From JBNJDJ01 sp051744845 (lineage in GTDB: Bacteria > Bacillota > Clostridia > Peptostreptococcales > Acidaminobacteraceae), in contig JBNJDJ010000015.1 in NCBI GenBank assembly GCA_051744845.1, positions 1 through 38,615 of the forward strand: a stretch of DNA of 38,615 nucleotides. Direction: 5' to 3'. Both the position numbers and the translations under genes were made by a program. Positions 31,956 to 38,615 of this stretch are shown in pieces; the stretch's first letter is position 1; every line of letters begins with the position of its first letter. The notes under the pieces were generated by a model, which was given only the letters and a program-made list of their open reading frames with translations, made no database searches and was not told where the DNA came from.

Positions 31956-32147
31956 ATGAAAATTAATGGTAAAGATTATGATTTTAAACAAAAAACAATT
32001 GATGAAGTTTTACAAAAATTAGATATTGATTCAGAAAAGATAGTTTTTGAATTAAATGAAAAAATTATATCTAAAGATAAATACAAAGAAATAATCTTAA
32101 ACAAAGAAGATAAAATAGAAATAATAGCATTTGTAGGAGGAGGTTAA
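31956..32147 (+). CDS. thiS: Sulfur carrier protein ThiS
   Basis: Ubiquitin-like carrier (63 residues) that delivers sulfur, as a C-terminal thiocarboxylate, to thiazole synthase ThiG. The essential Gly-Gly tail is present (FVGGG), and the beta-grasp pattern (KINGKDYDF, then TIDEVLQKL) matches. AGGAGGGG precedes the ATG. First gene of the TPP-riboswitch-controlled operon; thiF follows two bases later. Confidence 0.95.
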   Translation: MKINGKDYDFKQKTIDEVLQKLDIDSEKIVFELNEKIISKDKYKEIILNKEDKIEIIAFVGGG

Positions 32148-32149
32148 AA

Positions 32150-32725
32150 TTGAGTAAAAAAGAATTTAGTAAAAAAACAGTTGTTATTGCAGGAGTAGGA
32201 GGTTTAGGTTCTAATGTAGCTACTTTATTAACTAGAATGAATATAGGTAAACTTATTTTAATTGATTTTGATAAAGTGCAAAAAGCTAATTTAAATAGAC
32301 AAAATTATTATAAAAGGCATATTGGTATGAAAAAAGTCAAGGCTTGTAAAGAAGTTTTAGAATCAATAGGACATGATACAGAAATTGAAATTCACGATAA
32401 AAAGTTAACTGAAAAAAATATGGAAAGGTTTTTATCTAAAGGAGACATAATAGTTGAAGCTTTTGATAAAGCAAATGAAAAGGCTAAACTTACTAATTTT
32501 GTATTAAATAATCTAGCTGATAAATATTTAGTTGGAGCAAGTGGAATAGGTGGTTTTTTAAGCAATAATTTAATTAAAACGAAAAGAATAAAAGATAAGT
32601 ATTATTTAATAGGCGATTCAAAATCAGGAATTGATCTAGGAATGTATGGACCTAGAGTAAATATAGCTGCTTCTCAACAAGCAAATACTGTTTTAAGAAT
32701 AATAAGAAAGGAGCTAAAAGTATGA
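32150..32725 (+). CDS. thiF: ThiF-family sulfur carrier adenylyltransferase
   Basis: Adenylates the ThiS C-terminus before sulfur transfer. GVGGLGSNVATLL is the nucleotide-binding loop, DFDKVQKANLNRQNYY carries the Arg and Gln typical of E1-like enzymes, and VEAFDKANEKAKL follows. At 191 residues it is shorter than E. coli ThiF (about 250) and lacks the CxxC zinc motifs and the later catalytic cysteine, as in the short anaerobe-type ThiF family. The start is TTG at 32150 with AGGAGGAGG overlapping the thiS end. Its stop overlaps the thiG start (ATGA). Confidence 0.92.
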   Translation: MSKKEFSKKTVVIAGVGGLGSNVATLLTRMNIGKLILIDFDKVQKANLNRQNYYKRHIGMKKVKACKEVLESIGHDTEIEIHDKKLTEKNMERFLSKGDIIVEAFDKANEKAKLTNFVLNNLADKYLVGASGIGGFLSNNLIKTKRIKDKYYLIGDSKSGIDLGMYGPRVNIAASQQANTVLRIIRKELKV

Positions 32726-33498
32726 AAGATCCTTTAAAATTAGGCGATAAAAAGCTAAAGTCAAGATTATTAACAGGTACTGGGAAATATAGTAAAAAAA
32801 ACATAATAACAGATGTAGTTAAAAAAAGTGGTTGTGAAATGATTACTATGGCATTAAGAAGAGTAGACTTTGATAAGAAAAACGAAAACATTTTAGATTT
32901 TATTCCTAAAGACACTATTCTTTTGCCAAATACATCTGGTGCAAGAAATGCTGATGAAGCAGTTAGAATAGCTCGTTTAGCTAAAGCTTCCGGTTGTGGA
33001 AACTTTATAAAAATAGAAGTTATATCAGATAATAAGTATTTACTTCCAGATAATAAAGAAACTATCAAAGCTACTAAAATATTAGCTAAAGAAGGTTTTA
33101 ATGTATTACCTTATATGAATCCAGATTTATATGATGCTAAGGCTTTAGTAGAGGCAGGGGCAAAAGCTGTTATGCCTTTAGGTGCACCAATTGGTACTAA
33201 TAAAGGTTTAAAAACAAAAGAAATGATTAAGATTTTAATTCAAGAAATTGATAAACCAATAATTGTAGATGCAGGTATCGGAGCTCCTTCGCATGCTTGT
33301 AAAGCAATGGAACTTGGAGCAGATGCTGTATTAGTTAATACTGCAATAGCAACGTCTAAAGATCCAGTAAAAATGGCAGTCGCTTTTTCAAATGCAATTA
33401 AAGCTGGAAGAAATGCGTATTTAGCAAAGTTAGGGAAAGTTTCTAAAAAAGCTAAAGCTTCTTCTCCTTTAACTAATTTTTTACGTAAAGAGGTATAA
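32722..33498 (+). CDS. thiG: Thiazole synthase
   Basis: TIM-barrel enzyme (258 residues) that forms the thiazole phosphate ring from deoxyxylulose 5-phosphate, dehydroglycine and the ThiS thiocarboxylate. FIKIEVISD carries the Schiff-base lysine; SRLLTGTGKY, TSGARNADEAVRIARLA, GLKTKEMI and IVDAGIGAPSHA are conserved family segments. It overlaps thiF by four bases and lies directly before thiH, whose product makes dehydroglycine from tyrosine. Confidence 0.96.
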   Translation: MKDPLKLGDKKLKSRLLTGTGKYSKKNIITDVVKKSGCEMITMALRRVDFDKKNENILDFIPKDTILLPNTSGARNADEAVRIARLAKASGCGNFIKIEVISDNKYLLPDNKETIKATKILAKEGFNVLPYMNPDLYDAKALVEAGAKAVMPLGAPIGTNKGLKTKEMIKILIQEIDKPIIVDAGIGAPSHACKAMELGADAVLVNTAIATSKDPVKMAVAFSNAIKAGRNAYLAKLGKVSKKAKASSPLTNFLRKEV

Positions 33499-33499
33499 T

Positions 33500-34603
33500 A
33501 TGGGATTTTATGAAATAGTAGAGTCTTTTAGTGATTTTGATTTCAAAGATAAATTTGAGAATGTTACTGATTCAGAAATTGTAGAAATCATTTCAAAAGA
33601 ACATTTAGATAAAATAGATTTTTTAAAACTTTTATCACCTAAAGCTAAAAACCATTTAGAAAAAATGGCAACTAAAGCTAAAAGGTTATCTCTTAATCAT
33701 TTTGGAAAAGCAGTAGTACTTTATACACCAATATATATATCTAATTATTGTGTTAATAAGTGTAGTTATTGCACTTTCAATATTGATAATAAGATAAAGA
33801 GAAAAAGATTAACTTTCGAAGAAATTGAAAAAGAAGCTATAGAAATATCTAAAACAGGTTTAAAACATATTTTAATTTTAACAGGAGAATCGAGATCTGC
33901 TTCATCAGTTGATTATATTGAAAAAGCAGTTAAGATTTTGAAAAAATATTTTGAATCAATATCAATTGAGATATATCCCTTGCATCAACACGAATATAAA
34001 AGACTTATAAATGCTGGGGTAGATGGACTTACTATTTATCAAGAAGTTTATAATAAGGAAAAATATAAAAAAGTTCATTTAAAAGGACCTAAGAGAGATT
34101 ACTTATATAGATTGAATGCTCCACAAAGAGCGTGTGAAGAAAATATTAATCATTTAAATATAGGAGCTTTATTAGGTTTAGATGATTTTAGAAAAGAAGT
34201 GTTTTTTACTGGCTTACATGGTGAGTTTCTTTCAAAAAAATATAGTGATGTAGAAATGAGCTATTCATTACCTAGAATTAAGCCTTTTGAAGGAACAAAT
34301 TCTTTTGAAAGTATAAAAGATATTGATTTTGTACAAATGATGCTAGCTTTAAGACTTTTTACTCCATATTTTTCCATTAATATTTCAACTAGAGAAACAA
34401 ATGAATTTAGAAAACATTTATTAAAATTAGGGATTAACAAAATGTCAGCAGGAGTATCTACAGAAGTAGGAGGACACTCTAAAGATATTGATAAAGGAAA
34501 AGAACAATTTGAAATAGATGATAAAAGTAGTGTAAAACAAGTTAAGAAAATGATTTTAAATCAAGGATATCAACCGGTAATGAAAGATTGGTTTAAAATA
34601 TGA
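33500..34603 (+). CDS. thiH: 2-iminoacetate synthase (tyrosine lyase)
   Basis: Radical SAM enzyme (367 residues) that cleaves tyrosine to p-cresol and dehydroglycine (2-iminoacetate) for ThiG. The cluster motif is CVNKCSYC (Cys84, Cys88, Cys91), and LYTPIYISNY before it and HILILTGESRSASSVDY after it are typical. An anaerobe would be expected to use ThiH rather than the oxygen-dependent ThiO. One base separates it from thiG, and its stop overlaps the next start (ATGA). Confidence 0.95.
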   Translation: MGFYEIVESFSDFDFKDKFENVTDSEIVEIISKEHLDKIDFLKLLSPKAKNHLEKMATKAKRLSLNHFGKAVVLYTPIYISNYCVNKCSYCTFNIDNKIKRKRLTFEEIEKEAIEISKTGLKHILILTGESRSASSVDYIEKAVKILKKYFESISIEIYPLHQHEYKRLINAGVDGLTIYQEVYNKEKYKKVHLKGPKRDYLYRLNAPQRACEENINHLNIGALLGLDDFRKEVFFTGLHGEFLSKKYSDVEMSYSLPRIKPFEGTNSFESIKDIDFVQMMLALRLFTPYFSINISTRETNEFRKHLLKLGINKMSAGVSTEVGGHSKDIDKGKEQFEIDDKSSVKQVKKMILNQGYQPVMKDWFKI

Positions 34604-35592
34604 ATAGAATTTTAGATGCAAATATAAACAGATCTTGTGAAGGAATAAGGGTAATAGAAGATATATTAAGATTTAAATATGAAGATTTAAAAAAAGTAGA
34701 TAAACTTAGAAATTTTAGACATACTATAAGAAAATTAATATCTAAAAAAAATTTAATAGATAGTAGAAATTCAAAAGATGATATTGGTAAAGAGATTTCT
34801 TTTGAAAACATAAATGATAAAAAGAAAAGTTTAAATGATATAATAGATGCTAATTTTTCACGGATACAAGAAAGTCTAAGAGTTTTAGAAGAAATTTTAA
34901 AAAAAGACAATTATAAATTAGGTAAAAAAATTGAATCTATACGTTTTGAGATTTATCAACTTGAAAAGAATATTAAAAAAAATAAAAGAGTAGATTTTAG
35001 AAAAGAAATATATGGAATAACTAATAATTACTTAACAGATAGGTCTCATATAGATATGGTAAAACTTTTTTTAAAAAATAATATTAGAATAATTCAATAT
35101 AGAGACAAATCAAAAAGTAAAAAACAAAAACTCAAAGATTGTTTAGAAATAAGAAAAATTATTCCTAATGACAATAAGCATTTGTTTATTGTAAATGATG
35201 ATGTAGATATAGCCCATATCTCAAAAGCAGATGGAGTCCATTTAGGGCAAGACGATTTAGATGAAAAACTAGTAAAAGTTAACTATCCAGATTTAATTAT
35301 AGGGAAATCTACTCATAATAAAAGTCAAGTAAAAAGGGCATTAAATAATAATGTAGATTATATTGGTGTAGGTCCAATATTTAAAACGAATACTAAAAAA
35401 GATGTTGAAAAATCAAAAGGAACTGAATTTTTAAAATGGGTGAGTAAAAATATAGACATTCCTTATGTATGTATAGGCGGAATAAATAATAAAAATATAA
35501 AAAAGGTTTTTGAAAACAAAGGATTAACAGTTGCAATGATTAGTCAACTCAAAAGTCAAATAAAAATAGATGAAATTAGGAGGAAAATATGA
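34600..35592 (+). CDS. thiE: ThiD2-ThiE bifunctional thiamine-phosphate synthase
   Basis: A 330-residue fusion. The N-terminal about 130 residues (ILDANINRSCEGIRVIEDILRF and the similar DANFSRIQESLRVLEEI) belong to the ThiD2 domain, proposed to phosphorylate hydroxymethylpyrimidine phosphate. The C-terminal about 195 residues are ThiE, which joins pyrimidine diphosphate and thiazole phosphate: IIQYRDKSKS, FIVNDDVDIAHISKADGVHLGQDDL, YIGVGPIFKTNTKKD and VCIGGINNKN. Two internally similar 'DAN-R-E-LRVLEDI' stretches are typical of the ThiD2 domain. The start overlaps thiH (ATGA); the stop overlaps thiC. No separate thiD gene is in the operon, consistent with the fusion covering that step. Confidence 0.9.
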   Translation: MNRILDANINRSCEGIRVIEDILRFKYEDLKKVDKLRNFRHTIRKLISKKNLIDSRNSKDDIGKEISFENINDKKKSLNDIIDANFSRIQESLRVLEEILKKDNYKLGKKIESIRFEIYQLEKNIKKNKRVDFRKEIYGITNNYLTDRSHIDMVKLFLKNNIRIIQYRDKSKSKKQKLKDCLEIRKIIPNDNKHLFIVNDDVDIAHISKADGVHLGQDDLDEKLVKVNYPDLIIGKSTHNKSQVKRALNNNVDYIGVGPIFKTNTKKDVEKSKGTEFLKWVSKNIDIPYVCIGGINNKNIKKVFENKGLTVAMISQLKSQIKIDEIRRKI

Positions 35593-36908
35593 ATTATAAA
35601 ACTCAAATGGACGCTGCTAAAAAAGGTATTTTAACAGATGCTTTAAAAAAAGTATCTAAAAAAGAAGATATAGAAGAAAAAAAATTAATGGATTTAGTTG
35701 CAAAAGGGAAAGTAGTTATTCCAGCAAATAAAAATCATAAAAAATTATCATTTGAAGGCATTGGAGAGGGCTTAAGAACTAAGATAAATGTTAATTTAGG
35801 AATATCTAAAGATTGTAGATGTGTAGATACTGAACTTAAAAAAGTAAAAAAAGCAATAGACATGGATGCTGAAGCTATAATGGATTTGAGTTCTTTTGGA
35901 AAAACAAAAGAGTTTAGACAAAGATTAATTAAAATGTCAACAGCTATGGTAGGAACAGTTCCTATTTATGATGCAATAGGATTTTATGATAAAGAACTAA
36001 AAGATATTAAATCAAAGGAATTTTTAGATGTAATAAGACAACACGGAAAAGATGGAGTTGATTTTATAACTATTCATTCAGGCCTAAATAAAGAAACAGT
36101 GAAGGTTTATGAAAGAAATCCTAGACACACAAAAATAGTTTCTAGAGGTGGTTCATTAACTTATAGCTGGATGAAGTTAAATAATAAAGAAAATCCATTT
36201 TTTGAATATTTTGATGAAGTTTTAGAAATTTGTCAAAAATATGATATTACTTTATCTTTAGGCGATGCTTGTAGACCAGGAAGCATCAAAGATTCGACTG
36301 ACCCAAGCCAAATAAAAGAGTTAATGGTTTTAGGTGAGTTAACTAAAAGAGCTTGGGAGAAAAATATTCAAGTAATGATTGAAGGACCTGGACATATGGC
36401 TTTAGATGAAATAAAGGCAAATATGGATATACAAAAGAAATTATGTCACGGTGCTCCTTTTTATGTATTAGGACCTATTGTTACTGATATTGCTCCAGGA
36501 TATGATCATATAACTTCTGCAATTGGTGGAGCTTTAGCAGCTACTCATGGAGCAGATTTTTTATGTTATGTAACTCCAGCAGAACACCTTAGATTACCAG
36601 ATGAAGAAGATGTAAAAGAAGGAATAATGGCAGCTAAAATTGCAGCTCATGCAGCAGATATTGCTAAAGGTATTAAGGGAGCTAGAAAAAGAGATAATGA
36701 GATGAGCAAAGCAAGACAAAATTTAGATTGGGAAAAAATGTATTCATTGAGCTTAGATCCTAAAAAGGCAAGAGAGTATAGAGAAAGTTCTAAAACAGAA
36801 GTTCAAGATAGTTGTTCTATGTGTGGGAAAATGTGTGCAATTAGAACAATGAATAAAGCTCACGAAGGAAAAGATTTAGAAATTTTAAAAGAAGAAAATA
36901 TAAAATGA
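35589..36908 (+). CDS. thiC: Phosphomethylpyrimidine synthase
   Basis: Radical SAM enzyme (439 residues, the short anaerobe/archaeal-type length) that converts 5-aminoimidazole ribotide to hydroxymethylpyrimidine phosphate. KINVNLGISKDC, IMDLSSFG, GTVPIYDAIG, DFITIHSGL, SRGGSLTYSWM, SLGDACRPGSI, EGPGHMALDE and PFYVLGPIVTDIAPGYDHITSAIGGA are all conserved. The C-terminal cluster motif is CSMCGKMC (Cys409, Cys412, Cys416), i.e. CX2CX3C, one residue shorter than CX2CX4C of E. coli-type ThiC. The paralogous 5-hydroxybenzimidazole synthase BzaF is an alternative, but the TPP riboswitch and thi neighbours argue for ThiC. It overlaps both neighbours (ATGA). Confidence 0.95.
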   Translation: MNYKTQMDAAKKGILTDALKKVSKKEDIEEKKLMDLVAKGKVVIPANKNHKKLSFEGIGEGLRTKINVNLGISKDCRCVDTELKKVKKAIDMDAEAIMDLSSFGKTKEFRQRLIKMSTAMVGTVPIYDAIGFYDKELKDIKSKEFLDVIRQHGKDGVDFITIHSGLNKETVKVYERNPRHTKIVSRGGSLTYSWMKLNNKENPFFEYFDEVLEICQKYDITLSLGDACRPGSIKDSTDPSQIKELMVLGELTKRAWEKNIQVMIEGPGHMALDEIKANMDIQKKLCHGAPFYVLGPIVTDIAPGYDHITSAIGGALAATHGADFLCYVTPAEHLRLPDEEDVKEGIMAAKIAAHAADIAKGIKGARKRDNEMSKARQNLDWEKMYSLSLDPKKAREYRESSKTEVQDSCSMCGKMCAIRTMNKAHEGKDLEILKEENIK

Positions 36909-37447
36909 AAATATCTTTAATAACGGATAGAAAAATATATTCGGGAGATTTAATTAAAAGAATAAAAGATTTATATAAAGAAAAGATTATATATCAAGTT
37001 ATAATAAGGGAAAAAGATTTAAATGATAACAAATTATTTGATTTATATGAAAAAATTAATAGTATAAATGGACTTGATGTTTTAGTAAATGCTAATATTA
37101 ATTTTATTAAAAAATATAATATAAATAGATTTCATTTAAGTCAAAAAAATTTAAAAATGTTTAAAAACAAGAATTTAGATCACTTTTATTTTGGAGTATC
37201 TGTTCACTCTATAAATGAAGCAAAAAAAGCTTTAAAGTATAAACCTAATTATTTATTAGTTTCAAATATTTTTAAAACTAGTTGTAAGCCAAATAAAAAG
37301 GCTAAAGGTATTAAGCTATTAAAAGATATAAGAGAAATTACAGATATAAAAATAGTAGCATTAGGCGGAATTAATTTTGAAAATTTAAAAAGTCTAAAAA
37401 ATAAAAATATTAATTATGTAGCTATGAGATCTGCTTTATTAAGATGA
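36905..37447 (+). CDS. tenI: TenI/ThiE-like protein, probable thiazole tautomerase
   Basis: A 180-residue single-domain barrel protein similar to ThiE but more divergent: FHLSQKNLKMF in place of VHLGQ, FGVSVHSINEAKKAL, YLLVSNIFKTSCKPNKKAKGIKLL and IVALGGINFENLKSL. Because a full ThiE domain is already encoded in the ThiD2-ThiE fusion, this copy is most likely TenI, which aromatises the thiazole tautomer made by ThiG. A second thiamine-phosphate synthase is the alternative. It is the last gene of the operon; the start overlaps thiC by four bases and the stop codon lies in the terminator stem. Confidence 0.85.
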   Translation: MKISLITDRKIYSGDLIKRIKDLYKEKIIYQVIIREKDLNDNKLFDLYEKINSINGLDVLVNANINFIKKYNINRFHLSQKNLKMFKNKNLDHFYFGVSVHSINEAKKALKYKPNYLLVSNIFKTSCKPNKKAKGIKLLKDIREITDIKIVALGGINFENLKSLKNKNINYVAMRSALLR

Positions 37448-37468
37448 ATCAAGTGATTCATCTTTTTT
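37441..37468 (+). terminator. Terminator of the thiamine operon
   Basis: AAGATGAATC (37441-37450) and GATTCATCTT (37455-37464) form a perfect 10-pair stem with loop AAGT, followed by T residues. Confidence 0.88.
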
Positions 37469-37484
37469 TAGCTTTTAGCTAAGC

Positions 37485-37513
37485 TTGAAAAATTCAAACA
37501 AAAAGTATATAAT
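37485..37513 (+). promoter_or_regulatory. Promoter of the TPR gene
   Basis: TTGAAA (37485-37490) and TATAAT (37508-37513), spacer 17: a near-consensus sigma-A promoter. Confidence 0.85.
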
Positions 37514-37551
37514 TATTATGGTGATGATAATTAAATTTAAATGAGGTAAAA

Positions 37552-38460
37552 ATGAAAAAAAGACAAAGTGAGAATTATAGAATTATTGCTAATCAATTTT
37601 TAGATAATAAAGAATATAAAAAGGCTAAAAAGTTTTATGAATTAGCTTTAAAAAAAGATTCAAAAAATATTAAATTACTTTATGATTGCGCATATTTTTA
37701 TGATAAAATAGAGAATTTAGAAAAAGCTTTAGAAATGTACAATCAAATTTTAAAATTAAGTGATAATGAGCCAGGAGCTTTTTATGGTAAAGCTACTATT
37801 TTTGATAGATTAGATAACTTGAAAATGGCTGAAAAAAATTATAAATCAGCTATTAAATTAGATGAAAAGTATTATCAGGCATATTTATATTTAGCTGATA
37901 TTTATGAAAGATTAGACAAATATGATTTGGCTCAAAAAAATTATAAATCAGCTATTAAAGTAAATAAAAATAATTTTTGGGCATATAATAATTATGGAGT
38001 TTTTTTAGAAGAGCATGATAAAGATAAATTAGCTTTAAAACAGTTTGAAAAAGCATTAGAAAATGACTCTGAAAATTATAAAGCTTATTTTAATAAAGGT
38101 GTTGTATATAAAAAAATTGGAAAAATTAATTTAGCAATAAAAAATTACAATTTAGCTATTGAAAAAAACAAAGAATATCCTTATAGTTATTTAAATTTAT
38201 CAATTATATATAAAGAAAAAGGAGATTATAAAAAGGCTTTAGAAATAATCTCTAAAGGTATAAAATATGATAAAACTACTTCAGTGCTTTTTTATAATAG
38301 AGCAATATTTTTAACATATTTAAAAAAATATAAAAAAGCATTAAAAGATTTAGATAAAGCTACTGATTTAAGTAATAGTTTAATAAAATATATGAAAAAT
38401 GACCCAGAATTATCAATTTTAAAAAGATACAAAGAATTTGATAAAATCATAAAAAAATAA
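37552..38460 (+). CDS. Tetratricopeptide-repeat protein
   Basis: A 302-residue protein consisting of about eight consecutive TPR units from the N-terminus to near residue 290, for example EYKKAKKFYELALKKD, NLEKALEMYNQILKL, DLAQKNYKSAIKVN, KLALKQFEKALEND and DYKKALEIISKGIKYD. Two neighbouring repeats share the identical string KNYKSAIK, showing recent internal duplication. There is no signal peptide or membrane helix, so it is a cytoplasmic scaffold for protein contacts. The partner is unknown. Eight bases after its stop an HD-GYP-type gene begins, which could be a functional partner. Confidence 0.9.
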   Translation: MKKRQSENYRIIANQFLDNKEYKKAKKFYELALKKDSKNIKLLYDCAYFYDKIENLEKALEMYNQILKLSDNEPGAFYGKATIFDRLDNLKMAEKNYKSAIKLDEKYYQAYLYLADIYERLDKYDLAQKNYKSAIKVNKNNFWAYNNYGVFLEEHDKDKLALKQFEKALENDSENYKAYFNKGVVYKKIGKINLAIKNYNLAIEKNKEYPYSYLNLSIIYKEKGDYKKALEIISKGIKYDKTTSVLFYNRAIFLTYLKKYKKALKDLDKATDLSNSLIKYMKNDPELSILKRYKEFDKIIKK

Positions 38461-38468
38461 GGAGAATT

Positions 38469-38615
38469 ATGAGATTAATACCTATTGATAAAGTTAAAAA
38501 GGGAGATATTTTAGCCAATGATATTTATAGATATCATGGCGAAGTGATTTTAACTAAAGGTTCAAAATTAAACCAAAGGTTATTAAATAGAATTAAAGAT
38601 TTAGGTATAGATTAT
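38469..38615 (+). CDS. Start of an HD-GYP-type protein, cut by the window end
   Basis: Only the first 49 residues are present: MRLIPIDKVKKGDILANDIY, then GEVILTKGSKLNQRLLNRIKDLGI. This matches the N-terminal domain that commonly precedes HD-GYP phosphodiesterase domains in Bacillota. AAGGAG lies ahead of the ATG at 38469, overlapping the TPR gene's stop. The catalytic domain itself is beyond the window, so the HD-GYP identity is inferred from this leader domain only. Confidence 0.75.
   Translation, partial: MRLIPIDKVKKGDILANDIYRYHGEVILTKGSKLNQRLLNRIKDLGIDY

Noticed and set aside
32652..33068. 138-codon open frame on the - strand over thiF/thiG
   Set aside because: It overlaps conserved thi genes, and no recognisable protein or ribosome site is present.
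1..38615. CRISPR arrays, tRNA or rRNA genes, insertion sequences
   Set aside because: No regularly spaced repeats, cloverleaf-like segments, rRNA stretches or transposase motifs were seen on reading the window.

Overview
The window comes from a very AT-rich, Gram-positive-type anaerobe. I judge it to be Bacillota (Clostridia or Halanaerobiia-like). The reasons are: A/T-dominated codons, strong AGGAGG ribosome sites with many TTG starts, a YtxH protein, deoxyxylulose-independent PdxST, an IscR-IscS pair, a sigma-54 activator, and a complete oxidative ornithine (Stickland) pathway. Species cannot be read from the sequence. Almost all genes lie on the + strand in tight, translationally coupled operons. 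Only a DJ-1-like gene and a cobalamin adenosyltransferase gene lie on the - strand.

Layout. 1-4202: two tandem GAF/HD-GYP proteins, the first with eroded metal-site residues, are coupled to a PAS-AAA+-Fis sigma-54 activator. 4203-4393: a terminator, a long palindrome and a textbook -24/-12 promoter. 4394-12211: ord-ortA-ortB-oraS-oraE-(GlmL-like)-orr, covering racemisation, B12/PLP mutation, oxidation and thiolysis of ornithine. 12302-14487: a small membrane protein, rarA and a DJ-1 homologue. 14647-16106: pdxST. 16189-18044: an omega-amidase-like nitrilase, an unusual soluble Rossmann-chemoreceptor fusion and a YtxH protein. 18137-20201: a TPR membrane protein, a pentapeptide-repeat protein and a Nudix hydrolase. 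20214-20714 (-): ATP:corrinoid adenosyltransferase. 20849-22461: iscR (apparent ATT start) and iscS. 22582-30471: an accessory-looking run of an ATP-grasp ligase, a divergent MurE-like ligase and an aspartate racemase, then two proteins of unknown function, a solitary Eco57I/TaqI-type adenine methyltransferase and a membrane-anchored protein. 30529-31746: an ECF transporter S component and a nitroreductase. 31806-37447: a TPP riboswitch with terminator and thiS-thiF-thiG-thiH-thiD2/E-thiC-tenI. 37552-end: a TPR protein and the start of another HD-GYP-type protein.

How it fits together. Ornithine fermentation needs PLP (OrtB, OraE, Orr) and adenosylcobalamin (OraE). PLP synthesis (pdxST) and the corrinoid adenosyltransferase are both in the window. 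The sigma-54 activator next to a -24/-12 promoter is the obvious switch for the ornithine operon. A repeated ATTGTAYC element occurs at both the pdxS promoter and the ECF-transporter promoter, which suggests a shared vitamin B6 regulon and a B6 substrate for the transporter.

The best candidate for an undescribed system is the ATP-grasp / MurE-like / aspartate-racemase cassette (22582-26000), which looks built to make an aspartate-containing, possibly D-Asp, peptide or wall modification. No rRNA, tRNA, CRISPR array, insertion sequence or replication origin was seen. No gene-free stretch exceeds 300 bases.
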